A stretch of 64,000 bases of DNA from Bombus terrestris. Lineage: Eukaryota > Arthropoda > Insecta > Hymenoptera > Apidae. A model generated the notes under the pieces. The model made no database searches and was not told the origin of the DNA. It saw nothing but the letters and a program-made list of their open reading frames with translations. How positions within the stretch are numbered: the first letter of the stretch is position 1; every line of letters starts with the position of its first letter. This document shows, piece by piece, positions 12,151 to 26,900 of the stretch. The stretch spans positions 124,001 to 188,000 of the forward strand of contig NW_025963611.1 of NCBI RefSeq assembly GCF_910591885.1, read 5' to 3'. The translations under genes were made by a program, and so were the position numbers.

Positions 12151-14170
12151 ACGGTGTCCAACGATGTCCAACGGTGTCCAGCGATGTCCAACGGTGTCCC
12201 ACGTTGTCCCACGTTTTCCCACGTTGTCCCACGTTGTCCCACGGTGTCCAACGATGTCCAACGATGTCCAACGGTGTCCAACGATGTCCAACGATGTCCA
12301 ACGGTGTCCCACGATGTCCAACGATGTCCAACGATGTCCAACGGTGTCCAACGGTGTCCAACGGTGTCCCACGGTGTCCAACGGTGTCCCACGTTGTCCC
12401 ACGTTGTCCCACGTTGTCCCACGTTGTCCCACGATGTCCCACGTTGTCCAACGGTGTCCAACGGTGTCCAACGATGTCCAACGATGTCCAACGGTGTCCC
12501 ACGATGTCCAACGATGTCCAACGATGTCCAACGGTGCCCCACGTTGTCCCACGTTGTCCCACGTTGTCCCACGTTGTCCCACGGTGTCCAACGATGTCCA
12601 ACGGTGTCCCACGTTGTCCAACGGTGTCCCACGTTGTCCCACGTTGTCCCACGTTGTCCCACGTTGTCCCACGTTGTCCCACGTTGTCCCACGTTGTCCC
12701 ACGTTGTCCCACGTTGTCCCACGTTGTCCCACGGTGTCCAACGATGTCCAACGGTGTCCAACGGTGTCCCACGGTGTCCAACGGTGTCCCACGTTGTCCC
12801 ACGTTGTCCCACGTTGTCCCACGTTGTCCCACGTTGTCCCACGTTGTCCCACGTTGTCCCACGTTGTCCCACGTTGTCCCACGTTGTCCCACGTTGTCCC
12901 ACGTTGTCCCACGTTGTCCCACGTTGTCCCACGTTGTCCCACGTTGTCCAACGATGTCCAACAGTGTCCAACGGTGTCCAACGGTGTCCAACGGTGTCCC
13001 ACGTTGTCCCACGTTGTCCCACGTTGTCCCACGTTGTCCCACGTTGTCCCACGTTGTCCCACGTTGTCCCACGTTGTCCGACGTTGTCCCACGTTGTCCC
13101 ACGTTGTCCCACGTTGTCCCACGGTGTCCAACGATGTCCAACGATGTCCAACGGTGTCCCACGTTGTCCCACGTTGTTCCATGGTTTCCCACGTTGTCCC
13201 ACGTTGTCCCACGTTGTCCCACGGTGTCCAACGATGTCCAACGGTGTCCAACGGTGTCCAACGGTGTCCAACGGTGTCCCACGTTGTCCCACGTTGTCCC
13301 ACGATGTCCCACGTTGTCCCACGTTGTCCCACGTTGTCCCACGATGTCCCACGTTGTCCCACGTTGTCCCACGTTGTCCCACGTTGTCCCACGTTGTCCC
13401 ACGTTGTCCCACGTTGTCCCACGTTGTCCCACGTTGTCCCACGGTGTCCAACGATGTCCAACGGTGTCCAACGGTGTCCCACGGTGTCCAACGGTGTCCC
13501 ACGTTGTCCCACGTTGTCCCACGTTGTCCCACGTTGTCCCACGTTGTCCCACGATGTCCCACGTTGTCCCACGTTGTCCGACGTTGTCCCACGTTTTCCC
13601 ACGTTGTCCCACGTTGTCCCACGGTGTCCAACGATGTCCAACGGTGTCCAACGGTGTCCCACGGTGTCCAACGTTGTCCCACGTTGTCCCACGTTGTCCC
13701 ACGTTGTCCCACGTTGTCCCACGTTGTCCCACGTTGTCCCACGTTGTCCCACGTTGTCCCACGTTGTCCCACGTTGTCCCACGTTGTCCCACGTTGTCCC
13801 ACGTTGTCCCACGTTGTCCCACGTTGTCCCACGTTGTCCCACGTTGTCCCACGTTGTCCCACGTTGTCCCACGGTGTCCAACGATGTCCAACGGTGTCCC
13901 ACGTTGTCCAACGGTGTCCCACGTTGTCCCACGTTGTCCCACGTTGTCCCACGTTGTCAAACGATGTCCCACGTTGTCCCACGTTGTCCCACGTTGTCCC
14001 ACGTTGTCCCACGTTGTCCCACGTTGTCCCACGTTGTCCCACGTTGTCCCACGTTGTCCCACGTTGTCCCACGTTGTCCCACGTTGTCCCACGTTGTCCC
14101 ACGTTGTCCCACGTTGTCCCACGTTGTCCCACGTTGTCCCACGTTGTCCCACGTTGTCCCACGTTGTCCC
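12151..14170. repeat. 2.02-kb nested higher-order repeat, copy in S1 (complete)
   Basis: The unit begins with a word containing GCGATGTCCA at 12,181 and recurs 2,020 bp later (14,201). Other paired landmarks are ACGGTGCCCC at 12,531 and 14,551, and ACAGTGTCCA at 12,961 and 14,981. It contains one of the longer pure runs of consensus, 13,671-13,870 (20 units). Confidence 0.88.
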
Positions 14171-15080
14171 ACGGTGTCCAACGATGTCCAACGGTGTCCA
14201 GCGATGTCCAACGGTGTCCCACGTTGTCCCACGTTTTCCCACGTTGTCCCACGTTGTCCCACGGTGTCCAACGATGTCCAACGATGTCCAACGGTGTCCA
14301 ACGATGTCCAACGATGTCCAACTGTGTCCCACGATGTCCAACGATGTCCAACGATGTCCAACGGTGTCCAACGGTGTCCAACGGTGTCCCACGGTGTCCA
14401 ACGGTGTCCCACGTTGTCCCACGTTGTCCCACGTTGTCCCACGTTGTCCCACGATGTCCCACGTTGTCCAACGGTGTCCAACGGTGTCCAACGATGTCCA
14501 ACGATGTCCAACGGTGTCCCACGATGTCCAACGATGTCCAACGATGTCCAACGGTGCCCCACGTTGTCCCACGTTGTCCCACGTTGTCCCACGTTGTCCC
14601 ACGGTGTCCAACGATGTCCAACGGTGTCCCACGTTGTCCAACGGTGTCCCACGTTGTCCCACGTTGTCCCACGTTGTCCCACGTTGTCCCACGTTGTCCC
14701 ACGTTGTCCCACGTTGTCCCACGTTGTCCCACGTTGTCCCACGTTGTCCCACGGTGTCCAACGATGTCCAACGGTGTCCCACGGTGTCCCACGGTGTCCC
14801 ACGGTGTCCCACGTTGTCCCACGTTGTCCCACGTTGTCCCACGTTGTCCCACGTTGTCCCACGTTGTCCCACGTTGTCCCACGTTGTCCCACGATGTCCC
14901 ACGTTGTCCCACGTTGTCCCACGTTGTCCCACGTTGTCCCACGTTGTCCCACGTTGTCCCACGTTGTCCAACGATGTCCAACAGTGTCCAACGGTGTCCA
15001 ACGGTGTCCAACGGTGTCCCACGTTGTCCCACGTTGTCCCACGTTGTCCCACGTTGTCCCACGTTGTCCCACGTTGTCCC
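14171..15080. repeat. 2.02-kb nested higher-order repeat, truncated second copy in S1
   Basis: It follows the first copy directly and matches it until about 15,080, where the CCG-ending unit expected by homology to 13,071 is missing and a different module begins. The private ACTGTGTCCC at 14,321 recurs at 23,411 in S2, which shows that the pair existed before the 9-kb duplication. The paralogous copy in S2 extends about 830 bp further, which explains the step in offset from 9.09 to 9.92 kb. Confidence 0.82.
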
Positions 15081-18000
15081 ACGGTGTCCAACGATGTCCA
15101 ACGGTGTCCCACGTTGTCCAACGGTGTCCCACGTTGTCCCACGTTGTCCCACGTTGTCCCACGTTGTCAAACGATGTCCCACGTTGTCCCACGTTGTCCC
15201 ACGTTGTCCCACGTTGTCCCACGTTGTCCCACGTTGTCCCACGTTGTCCCACGTTGTCCCACGTTGTCCCACGTTGTCCCACGTTGTCCCACGGTGTCCA
15301 ACGATGTCCAACGGTGTCCAACGGTGTCCCACGGTGTCCAACGGTGTCCCACGTTGTCCCACGTTGTCCCACGTTGTCCCACGTTGTCCCACGTTGTCCC
15401 ACGTTGTCCCACGTTGTCCAACGATGTCCAACGGTGTCCCACGTTGTCCCACGTTGTTCCATGGTTTCCCACGTTGTCCCACGTTGTCCCACGTTGTCCC
15501 ACGGTGTCCAACGATGTCCAACGGTGTCCAACGGTGTCCAACGGTGTCCAACGGTGTCCCACGTTGTCCCACGTTGTCCCACGTTGTCCCACGGTGTCCA
15601 ACGATGTCCAACGGTGTCCCACGTTGTCCCACGTTGTCCCACGTTGTCCCACGTTGTCCCACGATGTCCCACGTTGTCCCACGTTGTCCCACGTTGTCCC
15701 ACGTTGTCCCACGTCGTCCCACGTTGTCCCACGTTGTCCCACGTTGTCCCACGTTGTCCCACGTCGTCCCACGTTGTCCCACGTTGTCCCACGTTGTCCC
15801 ACGTTGTCCCACGTTGTCCCACGTTGTCCCACGTTGTCCCACGGTGTCCCACGGTGTCCCACGATGTCCCACGTTGTCCCACGTTGTCCCACGTTGTCCC
15901 ACGTTGTCCCACGATGTCCCACGTTGTCCCACGATGTCCCACGTTGTCCCACGTTGTCCCACGTTGTCCCACGTTGTCCCACGTTGTCCCACGTTGTCCC
16001 ACGTTGTCCCACGTTGTCCCACGTTGTTCCATGGTTTCCCACGTTGTCCCACGTTGTCCCACGTTGTCCCACGTTGTCCCACGGTGTCCAACGATGTCCA
16101 ACGATGTCCAACGGTGTCCCACGTTGTCCCACGTTGTCCCACGTTGTCCCACGTTGTCCCACGTTGTCCCACGTTGTCCCACGTTGTCCCACGGTGTCCA
16201 ACGGTGTCCAACGATGTCCCACGTTGTCCCACTTTGTCCCACGTTGTCCCACGTTGTCCCACGATGTCCCACGTTGTCCCACGTTGTCCCACGTTGTCCC
16301 ACGTTGTCCCACGTTGTCCCACGTTGTCCCACGTTGTCCCACGTTGTCCCACGTTGTCCCACGGTGTCCAACGATGTCCAACGGTGTCCAACGGTGTCCC
16401 ACGGTGTCCAACGGTGTCCCACGTTGTCCCACGTTGTCCCACGTTGTCCCACGTTGTCCCACGTTGTCCCACGATGTCCCACGTTGTCCCACGTTGTCCG
16501 ACGTTGTCCCACGTTGTCCCACGTTGTCCCACGTTGTCCCACGGTGTCCAACGATGTCCAACGATGTCCAACGGTGTCCCACGTTGTCCCACGTTGTTCC
16601 ATGGTTTCCCACGTTGTCCCACGTTGTCCCACGTTGTCCCACGGTGTCCAACGATGTCCAACGGTGTCCAACGGTGTCCAACGGTGTCCAACGGTGTCCC
16701 ACGGTGTCCAACGATGTCCAACGGTGTCCCACGTTGTCCAACGGTGTCCCACGTTGTCCCACGTTGTCCCACGTTGTCCCACGTTGTCCCACGTTGTCCC
16801 ACGTTGTCCCACGTTGCCCCACGTTGTCCCACGTTGTCCCGCGTTGTCCCACGGTGTCCAACGATGTCCAACGGTGTCCAACGGTGTCCCACGGTGTCCA
16901 ACGGTGTCCCACGTTGTCCCACGTTGTCCCACGTTGTCCCACGTTGTCCCACGTTGTCCCACGTTGTCCAACGATGTCCAACGGTGTCCCACGTTGTCCC
17001 ACGTTGTTCCATGGTTTCCCACGTTGTCCCACGTTGTCCCACGTTGTCCCACGTTGTCCCACGTTGTCCCACGGTGTCCCACGGTGTCCAACGATGTCCA
17101 ACGGTGTCCCACGTTGTCCCACGTTGTCCCACGATGTCCCACGTTGTCCCACGTTGTCCCACGTTGTCCCACGTTGTCCCACGTTGTCCCACGTTGTCCC
17201 ACGTTGTCCCACGTGGTCCCACGTTGTCCCACGTTGTCCCACGGTGTCCAACGATGTCCAACGGTGTCCCACGTTGTCCAACGGTGTCCCACGTTGTCCC
17301 ACGTTGTCCCACGGTGTCCAACGATGTCCAACGATGTCCAACGGTGTCCCACGTTGTCCCACGTTGTCCCACGTTGTCCCACGTTGTCCCACGGTGTCCA
17401 ACGGTGTCCAACGATGTCCCACGTTGTCCCACGTTGTCCCACGTTGTCCCACGTTGTCCCACGATGTCCCACGTTGTCCCACGTTGTCCCACGTTGTCCC
17501 ACGTTGTCCCACGTTGTCCCACGTTGTCCCACGTTGTCCCACGTTGTCCCACGGTGTCCAACGATGTCCAACGGTGTCCAACGGTGTCCCACGGTATCCA
17601 ACGGTGTCCCACGTTGTCCCACGTTGTCCCACGTTGTCCCACGTTGTCCCACGTTGTCCCACGTTGTCCCACGTTGTCCCACGTTGTCCGACGTTGTCCC
17701 ACGTTTTCCCACGTTGTCCCACGTTGTCCCACGGTGTCCAACGATGTCCAACGGTGTCCCACGTTGTTCCATGGTTTCCCACGTTGTCCCACGTTGTCCC
17801 ACGTTGTCCCACGTTGACCCACGTTGTCCCACGGTGTCCCACGGTGTCCAACGATGTCCAACGGTGTCCCACGTTGTCCCACGTTGTCCCACGATGTCCC
17901 ACGTTGTCCCACGTTGTCCCACGTTGTCCCACGTTGTCCCACGTTGTCCCACGTTGTCCCACGTTGTCCCACGTGGTCCCACGTTGTCCCACGTTGTCCC

Positions 18001-20900
18001 ACGGTGTCCAACGATGTCCAACGTGGTCCCACGTTGTCCCACGTTGTCCCACGGTGTCCAACGATGTCCAACGGTGTCCCACGTTGTCCAACGGTGTCCC
18101 ACGTTGTCCCACGTTGTCCCACGGTGTCCAACGATGTCCAACGATGTCCAACGGTGTCCCACGTTGTCCCACGTTGTCCCACGTTGTCCCACGTTGTCCC
18201 ACGTTGTCCCACGTTGTCCCACGTTGCCCCACGTTGTCCCACGTTGTCCCGCGTTGTCCCACGGTGTCCAACGATGTCCAACGGTGTCCAACGGTGTCCC
18301 ACGGTGTCCAACGGTGTCCCACGTTGTCCCACGTTGTCCCACGTTGTCCCACGTTGTCCCACGTTGTCCCACGTTGTCCAACGATGTCCAACGGTGTCCC
18401 ACGTTGTCCCACGTTGTTCCATGGTTTCCCACGTTGTCCCACGTTGTCCCACGTTGTCCCACGGTGTCCCACGTTGTCCCACGGTGTCCCACGGTGTCCC
18501 ACGATGTCCCACGGTGTCCCACGTTGTCCCACGTTGTCCCACGATGTCCCACGTTGTCCCACGTTGTCCCACGTTGTCCCACGTTGTCCCACGTTGTCCC
18601 ACGTTGTCCCACGTTGTCCCACGTGGTCCCACGTTGTCCCACGTTGTCCCACGGTGTCCAACGATGTCCAACGGTGTCCCACGTTGTCCAACGGTGTCCC
18701 ACGTTGTCCCACGTTGTCCCACAGTGTCCAACGATGTCCAACGATGTCCAACGGTGTCCCACGTTGTCCCACGTTGTCCCACGTTGTCCCACGTTGTCCC
18801 ACGGTGTCCAACGGTGTCCAACGATGTCCCACGTTGTCCCACGTTGTCCCACGTTGTCCCACGTTGTCCCACGATGTCCCACGTTGTCCCACGTTGTCCC
18901 ACGTTGTCCCACGTTGTCCCACGTTGTCCCACGTTGTCCCACGTTGTCCCACGTTGTCCCACGTTGTCCCACGGTGTCCAACGATGTCCAACGGTGTCCA
19001 ACGGTGTCCCACGGTATCCAACGGTGTCCCACGTTGTCCCACGTTGTCCCACGTTGTCCCACGTTGTCCCACGTTGTCCCACGATGTCCCACGTTGTCCC
19101 ACGTTGTCCGACGTTGTCCCACGTTTTCCCACGTTGTCCCACGTTGTCCCACGGTGTCCAACGATGTCCAACGGTGTCCAACGGTGTCCCACGGTGTCCA
19201 ACGTTGTCCCACGTTGTCCCACGTTGTCCCACGTTGTCCCACGTTGTCCCACGTTGTCCCACGTTGTCCCACGTTGTCCCACGTTGTCCCACGTTGTCCC
19301 ACGTTGTCCCACGTTGTCCCACGTTTTCCCACGTTGTCCCACGTTGTCCCACGTTGTCCCACGTTGTCCCACGTTGTCCCACGTTGTCCCACGTTGTCCC
19401 ACGGTGTCCAACGATGTCCAACGGTGTCCAGCGATGTCCAACGGTGTCCCACGTTGTCCCACGTTTTCCCACGTTGTCCCACGTTGTCCCACGGTGTCCC
19501 ACGGTGTCCAACGATGTCCAACGGTGTCCCACGTTGTCCCACGTTGTTCCATGGTTTCCCACGTTGTCCCACGTTGTCCCACGTTGTCCCACGGTGTCCA
19601 ACGATGTCCAACGGTGTCCAACGGTGTCCAACGGTGTCCAACGGTGTCCCACGTTGTCCCACGTTGTCCCACGTTGTCCCACGTTGTCCCACGTAGTCCC
19701 ACGATGTCCCACGTTGTCCCACGTTGTCCCACGTTGTCCCACGTTGTCCCACGTGGTCCCACGTTGTCCCACGTTGTCCCACGGTGTCCAACGGTGTCCA
19801 ACGATGTCCCACGTTGTCCCACGTTGTCCCACGTTGTCCCACGTTGTCCCACGATGTCCCACGTTGTCCCACGTTGTCCCACGTTGTCCCACGTTGTCCC
19901 ACGTTGTCCCACGTTGTCCCACGTTGTCCCACGTTGTCCCACGTTGTCCCACGTTGCCCCACCTTGTCCCACGTTGTCCCACGTTGTCCCACGGTGTCCA
20001 ACGATGTCCAACGGTGTCCAACGGTGTCCCACGGTGTCCAACGGTGTCCCACGTTGTCCCACGTTGTCCCACGTTGTCCCACGTTGTCCCACGTTGTCCC
20101 ACGTTGTCCAACGATGTCCAACGGTGTCCCACGTTGTCCCACGTTGTTCCATGGTTTCCCACGTTGTCCCACGTTGTCCCACGTTGTCCCACGTTGTCCC
20201 ACGTTGTCCCACGGTGTCCCACGGTGTCCAACGATGTCCAACGGTGTCCCACGTTGTCCCACGTTGTCCCACGATGTCCCACGTTGTCCCACGTTGTCCC
20301 ACGTTGTCCCACGTTGTCCCACGTTGTCCAACGATGTCCAACGGTGTCCCACGTTGTCCCACGTTGTCCCACGTTGTCCCACGTTGTCCCACGTTGTCCC
20401 ACGTTGTCCCACGGTGTCCAACGGTGTCCAACGATGTCCCACGTTGTCCCACGTTGTCCCACGTTGTCCCACGTTGTCCCACGATGTCCCACGTTGTCCC
20501 ACGTTGTCCCACGTTGTCCCACGTTGTCCCACGTTGTCCCACGTTGTCCCACGTTGTCCCACGTTGTCCCACGTTGTCCCACGTTGTCCCACGTTGTCCC
20601 ACGTTGTCCCACGTTGTCCCACGTTGTCCCACGTTGTCCCACGTTGTCCCACGGTGTCCAACGGTGTCCAACGATGTCCCACGTTGTCCCACGTTGTCCC
20701 ACGTTGTCCCACGTTGTCCCACGATGTCCCACGTTGTCCCACGTTGTCCCACGTTGTCCCACGTTGTCCCACGTTGTCCAACGATGTCCCACGTTGTCCC
20801 ACGTTGTCCCACGTTGTCCCACGTTGTCCCACGATGTCCCACGTTGTCCCACGTTGTCCCACGTTGTCCCACGTTGTCCCACGTTGTCCCACGTTGTCCA

Positions 20901-23900
20901 ACGATGTCCAACGGTGTCCAACGGTGTCCAACGGTGTCCAACGGTGTCCCACGTTGTCCCACGTTGTCCCACGTTGTCCCACGGTGTCCAACGATGTCCA
21001 ACGGTGTCCCACGTTGTCCCACGTTGTCCCACGTTGTCCCACGTTGTCCCACGTTGTCCCACGATGTCCCACGTTCTCCCACGTTGTCCCACGTTGTCCC
21101 ACGTTGTCCCACGTTGTCCCACGTTGTCCCACGTTGTCCCACGTTGTCCCACGTTGTCCCACGTTGTCCCACGTTGTCCCACGTTGTCCCACGTTGTCCC
21201 ACGTTGTCCCACGTTGTCCCACGTTGTCCCACGTTGTCCCACGGTGTCCAACGATGTCCAACGGTGTCCAGCGATGTCCAACGGTGTCCCACGTTGTCCC
21301 ACGTTTTCCCACGTTGTCCCACGTTGTCCCACGGTGTCCAACGATGTCAAACGATGTCCAACGGTGTCCAACGATGTCCAACGATGTCCAACGGTGTCCC
21401 ACGATGTCCAACGATGTCCAACGATGTCCAACGGTGTCCAACGGTGTCCAACGGTGTCCCACGGTGTCCAACGGTGTCCCACGTTGTCCCACGTTGTCCC
21501 ACGTTGTCCCACGTTGTCCCACGATGTCCCACGTTGTCCAACGGTGTCCAACGGTGTCCAACGATGTCCAACGATGTCCAACGGTGTCCCACGATGTCCA
21601 ACGATGTCCAACGATGTCCAACGGTGCCCCACGTTGTCCCACGTTGTCCCACGTTGTCCCACGTTGTCCCACGGTGTCCAACGATGTCCAACGGTGTCCC
21701 ACGTTGTCCAACGGTGTCCCACGTTGTCCCACGTTGTCCCACGTTGTCCCACGTTGTCCCACGTTGTCCCACGTTGTCCCACGTTGTCCCACGTTGTCCC
21801 ACGTTGTCCCACGTTGTCCCACGGTGTCCAACGATGTCCAACGGTGTCCAACGGTGTCCCACGGTGTCCAACGGTGTCCCACGTTGTCCCACGTTGTCCC
21901 ACGTTGTCCCACGTTGTCCCACGTTGTCCCACGTTGTCCCACGTTGTCCCACGTTGTCCCACGATGTCCCACGTTGTCCCACGTTGTCCCACGTTGTCCC
22001 ACGTTGTCCCACGTTGTCCCACGTTGTCCCACGTTGTCCAACGATGTCCAACAGTGTCCAACGGTGTCCAACGGTGTCCAACGGTGTCCCACGTTGTCCC
22101 ACGTTGTCCCACGTTGTCCCACGTTGTCCCACGTTGTCCCACGTTGTCCCACGTTGTCCCACGTTGTCCGACGTTGTCCCACGTTGTCCCACGTTGTCCC
22201 ACGTTGTCCCACGGTGTCCAACGATGTCCAACGATGTCCAACGGTGTCCCACGTTGTCCCACGTTGTTCCATGGTTTCCCACGTTGTCCCACGTTGTCCC
22301 ACGTTGTCCCACGGTGTCCAACGATGTCCAACGGTGTCCAACGGTGTCCAACGGTGTCCAACGGTGTCCCACGTTGTCCCACGTTGTCCCACGATGTCCC
22401 ACGTTGTCCCACGTTGTCCCACGTTGTCCCACGATGTCCCACGTTGTCCCACGTTGTCCCACGTTGTCCCACGTTGTCCCACGTTGTCCCACGTTGTCCC
22501 ACGTTGTCCCACGTTGTCCCACGTTGTCCCACGGTGTCCAACGATGTCCAACGGTGTCCAACGGTGTCCCACGGTGTCCAACGGTGTCCCACGTTGTCCC
22601 ACGTTGTCCCACGTTGTCCCACGTTGTCCCACGTTGTCCCACGATGTCCCACGTTGTCCCACGTTGTCCGACGTTGTCCCACGTTTTCCCACGTTGTCCC
22701 ACGTTGTCCCACGGTGTCCAACGATGTCCAACGGTGTCCAACGGTGTCCCACGGTGTCCAACGTTGTCCCACGTTGTCCCACGTTGTCCCACGTTGTCCC
22801 ACGTTGTCCCACGTTGTCCCACGTTGTCCCACGTTGTCCCACGTTGTCCCACGTTGTCCCACGTTGTCCCACGTTGTCCCACGTTGTCCCACGTTGTCCC
22901 ACGTTGTCCCACGTTGTCCCACGTTGTCCCACGTTTTCCCACGTTGTCCCACGTTGTCCCACGGTGTCCAACGATGTCCAACGGTGTCCCACGTTGTCCA
23001 ACGGTGTCCCACGTTGTCCCACGTTGTCCCACGTTGTCCCACGTTGTCAAACGATGTCCCACGTTGTCCCACGTTGTCCCACGTTGTCCCACGTTGTCCC
23101 ACGTTGTCCCACGTTGTCCCACGTTGTCCCACGTTGTCCCACGTTGTCCCACGTTGTCCCACGTTGTCCCACGTTGTCCCACGTTGTCCCACGTTGTCCC
23201 ACGTTGTCCCACGTTGTCCCACGTTGTCCCACGTTGTCCCACGTTGTCCCACGTTGTCCCACGGTGTCCAACGATGTCCAACGGTGTCCAGCGATGTCCA
23301 ACGGTGTCCCACGTTGTCCCACGTTTTCCCACGTTGTCCCACGTTGTCCCACGGTGTCCAACGATGTCCAACGATGTCCAACGGTGTCCAACGATGTCCA
23401 ACGATGTCCAACTGTGTCCCACGATGTCCAACGATGTCCAACGATGTCCAACGGTGTCCAACGGTGTCCAACGGTGTCCCACGGTGTCCAACGGTGTCCC
23501 ACGTTGTCCCACGTTGTCCCACGTTGTCCCACGTTGTCCCACGATGTCCCACGTTGTCCAACGGTGTCCAACGGTGTCCAACGATGTCCAACGATGTCCA
23601 ACGGTGTCCCACGATGTCCAACGATGTCCAACGATGTCCAACGGTGCCCCACGTTGTCCCACGTTGTCCCACGTTGTCCCACGTTGTCCCACGGTGTCCA
23701 ACGATGTCCAACGGTGTCCCACGTTGTCCAACGGTGTCCCACGTTGTCCCACGTTGTCCCACGTTGTCCCACGTTGTCCCACGTTGTCCCACGTTGTCCC
23801 ACGTTGTCCCACGTTGTCCCACGTTGTCCCACGTTGTCCCACGGTGTCCAACGATGTCCAACGGTGTCCAACGGTGTCCCACGGTGTCCAACGGTGTCCC

Positions 23901-26900
23901 ACGTTGTCCCACGTTGTCCCACGTTGTCCCACGTTGTCCCACGTTGTCCCACGTTGTCCCACGTTGTCCCACGTTGTCCCACGATGTCCCACGTTGTCCC
24001 ACGTTGTCCCACGTTGTCCCACGTTGTCCCACGTTGTCCCACGTTGTCCCACGTTGTCCAACGATGTCCAACAGTGTCCAACGGTGTCCAACGGTGTCCA
24101 ACGGTGTCCCACGTTGTCCCACGTTGTCCCACGTTGTCCCACGTTGTCCCACGTTGTCCCACGTTGTCCCACGTTGTCCCACGTTGTCCGACGTTGTCCC
24201 ACGTTGTCCCACGTTGTCCCACGTTGTCCCACGGTGTCCAACGATGTCCAACGATGTCCAACGGTGTCCCACGTTGTCCCACGTTGTTCCATGGTTTCCC
24301 ACGTTGTCCCACGTTGTCCCACGTTGTCCCACGGTGTCCAACGATGTCCAACGGTGTCCAACGGTGTCCAACGGTGTCCAACGGTGTCCCACGTTGTCCC
24401 ACGTTGTCCCACGTTGTCCCACGTTGTCCCACGTTGTCCCACGATGTCCCACGTTGTCCCACGTTGTCCCACGTTGTCCCACGATGTCCCACGTTGTCCC
24501 ACGTTGTCCCACGTTGTCCCACGTTGTCCCACGTTGTCCCACGTTGTCCCACGTTGTCCCACGTTGTCCCACGTTGTCCCACGGTGTCCAACGATGTCCA
24601 ACGGTGTCCAACGGTGTCCCACGGTGTCCAACGGTGTCCCACGTTGTCCCACGTTGTCCCACGTTGTCCCACGTTGTCCCACGTTGTCCCACGATGTCCC
24701 ACGTTGTCCCACGTTGTCCGACGTTGTCCCACGTTTTCCCACGTTGTCCCACGTTGTCCCACGGTGTCCAACGATGTCCAACGGTGTCCAACGGTGTCCC
24801 ACGGTGTCCAACGTTGTCCCACGTTGTCCCACGTTGTCCCACGTTGTCCCACGTTGTCCCACGTTGTCCCACGTTGTCCCACGTTGTCCCACGTTGTCCC
24901 ACGTTGTCCCACGTTGTCCCACGTTGTCCCACGTTGTCCCACGTTGTCCCACGTTGTCCCACGTTGTCCCACGTTGTCCCACGTTTTCCCACGTTGTCCC
25001 ACGTTGTCCCACGGTGTCCAACGATGTCCAACGGTGTCCCACGTTGTCCAACGGTGTCCCACGTTGTCCCACGTTGTCCCACGTTGTCCCACGTTGTCAA
25101 ACGATGTCCCACGTTGTCCCACGTTGTCCCACGTTGTCCCACGTTGTCCCACGTTGTCCCACGTTGTCCCACGTTGTCCCACGTTGTCCCACGTTGTCCC
25201 ACGTTGTCCCACGGTGTCCAACGATGTCCAACGGTGTCCAACGGTGTCCCACGGTGTCCAACGGTGTCCCACGTTGTCCCACGTTGTCCCACGTTGTCCC
25301 ACGTTGTCCCACGTTGTCCCACGTTGTCCCACGTTGTCCAACGATGTCCAACGGTGTCCCACGTTGTCCCACGTTGTTCCATGGTTTCCCACGTTGTCCC
25401 ACGTTGTCCCACGTTGTCCCACGGTGTCCAACGATGTCCAACGGTGTCCAACGGTGTCCAACGGTGTCCAACGGTGTCCCACGTTGTCCCACGTTGTCCC
25501 ACGTTGTCCCACGGTGTCCAACGATGTCCAACGGTGTCCCACGTTGTCCCACGTTGTCCCACGTTGTCCCACGTTGTCCCACGATGTCCCACGTTGTCCC
25601 ACGTTGTCCCACGTTGTCCCACGTTGTCCCACGTTGTCCCACGTTGTCCCACGTTGTCCCACGTTGTCCCACGTTGTCCCACGTCGTCCCACGTTGTCCC
25701 ACGTTGTCCCACGTTGTCCCACGTTGTCCCACGTTGTCCCACGTTGTCCCACGTTGTCCCACGGTGTCCAACGGTGTCCAACGATGTCCCACGTTGTCCC
25801 ACGTTGTCCCACGTTGTCCCACGTTGTCCCACGATGTCCCACGTTGTCCCACGATGTCCCACGTTGTCCCACGTTGTCCCACGTTGTCCCACGTTGTCCC
25901 ACGTTGTCCCACGTTGTCCCACGTTGTCCCACGTTGTCCCACGTTGTTCCATGGTTTCCCACGTTGTCCCACGTTGTCCCACGTTGTCCCACGGTGTCCA
26001 ACGATGTCCAACGGTGTCCAACGGTGTCCAACGGTGTCCAACGGTGTCCCACGTTGTCCCACGTTGTCCCACGTTGTCCCACGGTGTCCAACGGTGTCCA
26101 ACGGTGTCCCACGGTGTCCAACGGTGTCCCACGTTGTCCCACGTTGTCCCACGTTGTCCCACGTTGTCCCACGTTGTCCCACGATGTCCCACGTTGTCCC
26201 ACGTTGTCCGACGTTGTCCCACGTTGTCCCACGTTGTCCCACGTTGTCCCACGGTGTCCAACGATGTCCAACGATGTCCAACGGTGTCCCACGTTGTCCC
26301 ACGTTGTTCCATGGTTTCCCACGTTGTCCCACGTTGTCCCACGTTGTCCCACGGTGTCCAACGATGTCCAACGGTGTCCAACGGTGTCCAACGGTGTCCA
26401 ACGGTGTCCCACGGTGTCCAACGATGTCCAACGGTGTCCCACGTTGTCCAACGGTGTCCCACGTTGTCCCACGTTGTCCCACGTTGTCCCACGTTGTCCC
26501 ACGTTGTCCCACGTTGTCCCACGTTGCCCCACGTTGTCCCACGTTGTCCCGCGTTGTCCCACGGTGTCCAACGATGTCCAACGGTGTCCAACGGTGTCCC
26601 ACGGTGTCCAACGGTGTCCCACGTTGTCCCACGTTGTCCCACGTTGTCCCACGTTGTCCCACGTTGTCCCACGTTGTCCAACGATGTCCAACGGTGTCCC
26701 ACGTTGTCCCACGTTGTTCCATGGTTTCCCACGTTGTCCCACGTTGTCCCACGTTGTCCCACGTTGTCCCACGTTGTCCCACGGTGTCCCACGGTGTCCA
26801 ACGATGTCCAACGGTGTCCCACGTTGTCCAACGGTGTCCCACGTTGTCCCACGTTGTCCCACGGTGTCCAACGATGTCCAACGATGTCCAACGGTGTCCC

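Larger units (their letters stand above)
11811..20900. repeat. Super-repeat S1, about 9.1 kb (tandem partner S2 adjoins it)
   Basis: Rare units in this segment recur 9.09 kb downstream at first: ACGTTCTCCC at 11,981 and 21,071, GCGATGTCCA at 12,181 and 21,271, ACGGTGCCCC at 12,531 and 21,621, ACAGTGTCCA at 12,961 and 22,051, the NcoI dimer at 13,171 and 22,261, CAA-ending ACGTTGTCAA at 13,951 and 23,041. Further on the offset becomes 9.92 kb (15,171 and 25,091), 9.71 kb (17,001 and 26,711) and 9.55 kb (ACGGTATCCA at 17,591/27,141 and 19,011/28,561; ACGTAGTCCC at 19,691/29,241; ACCTTGTCCC at 19,961/29,511). The steps are multiples of 10 bp, so the copies differ by whole-unit gains and losses. 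The start of S2 falls where S1 ends, so this is a direct tandem duplication. Confidence 0.85.
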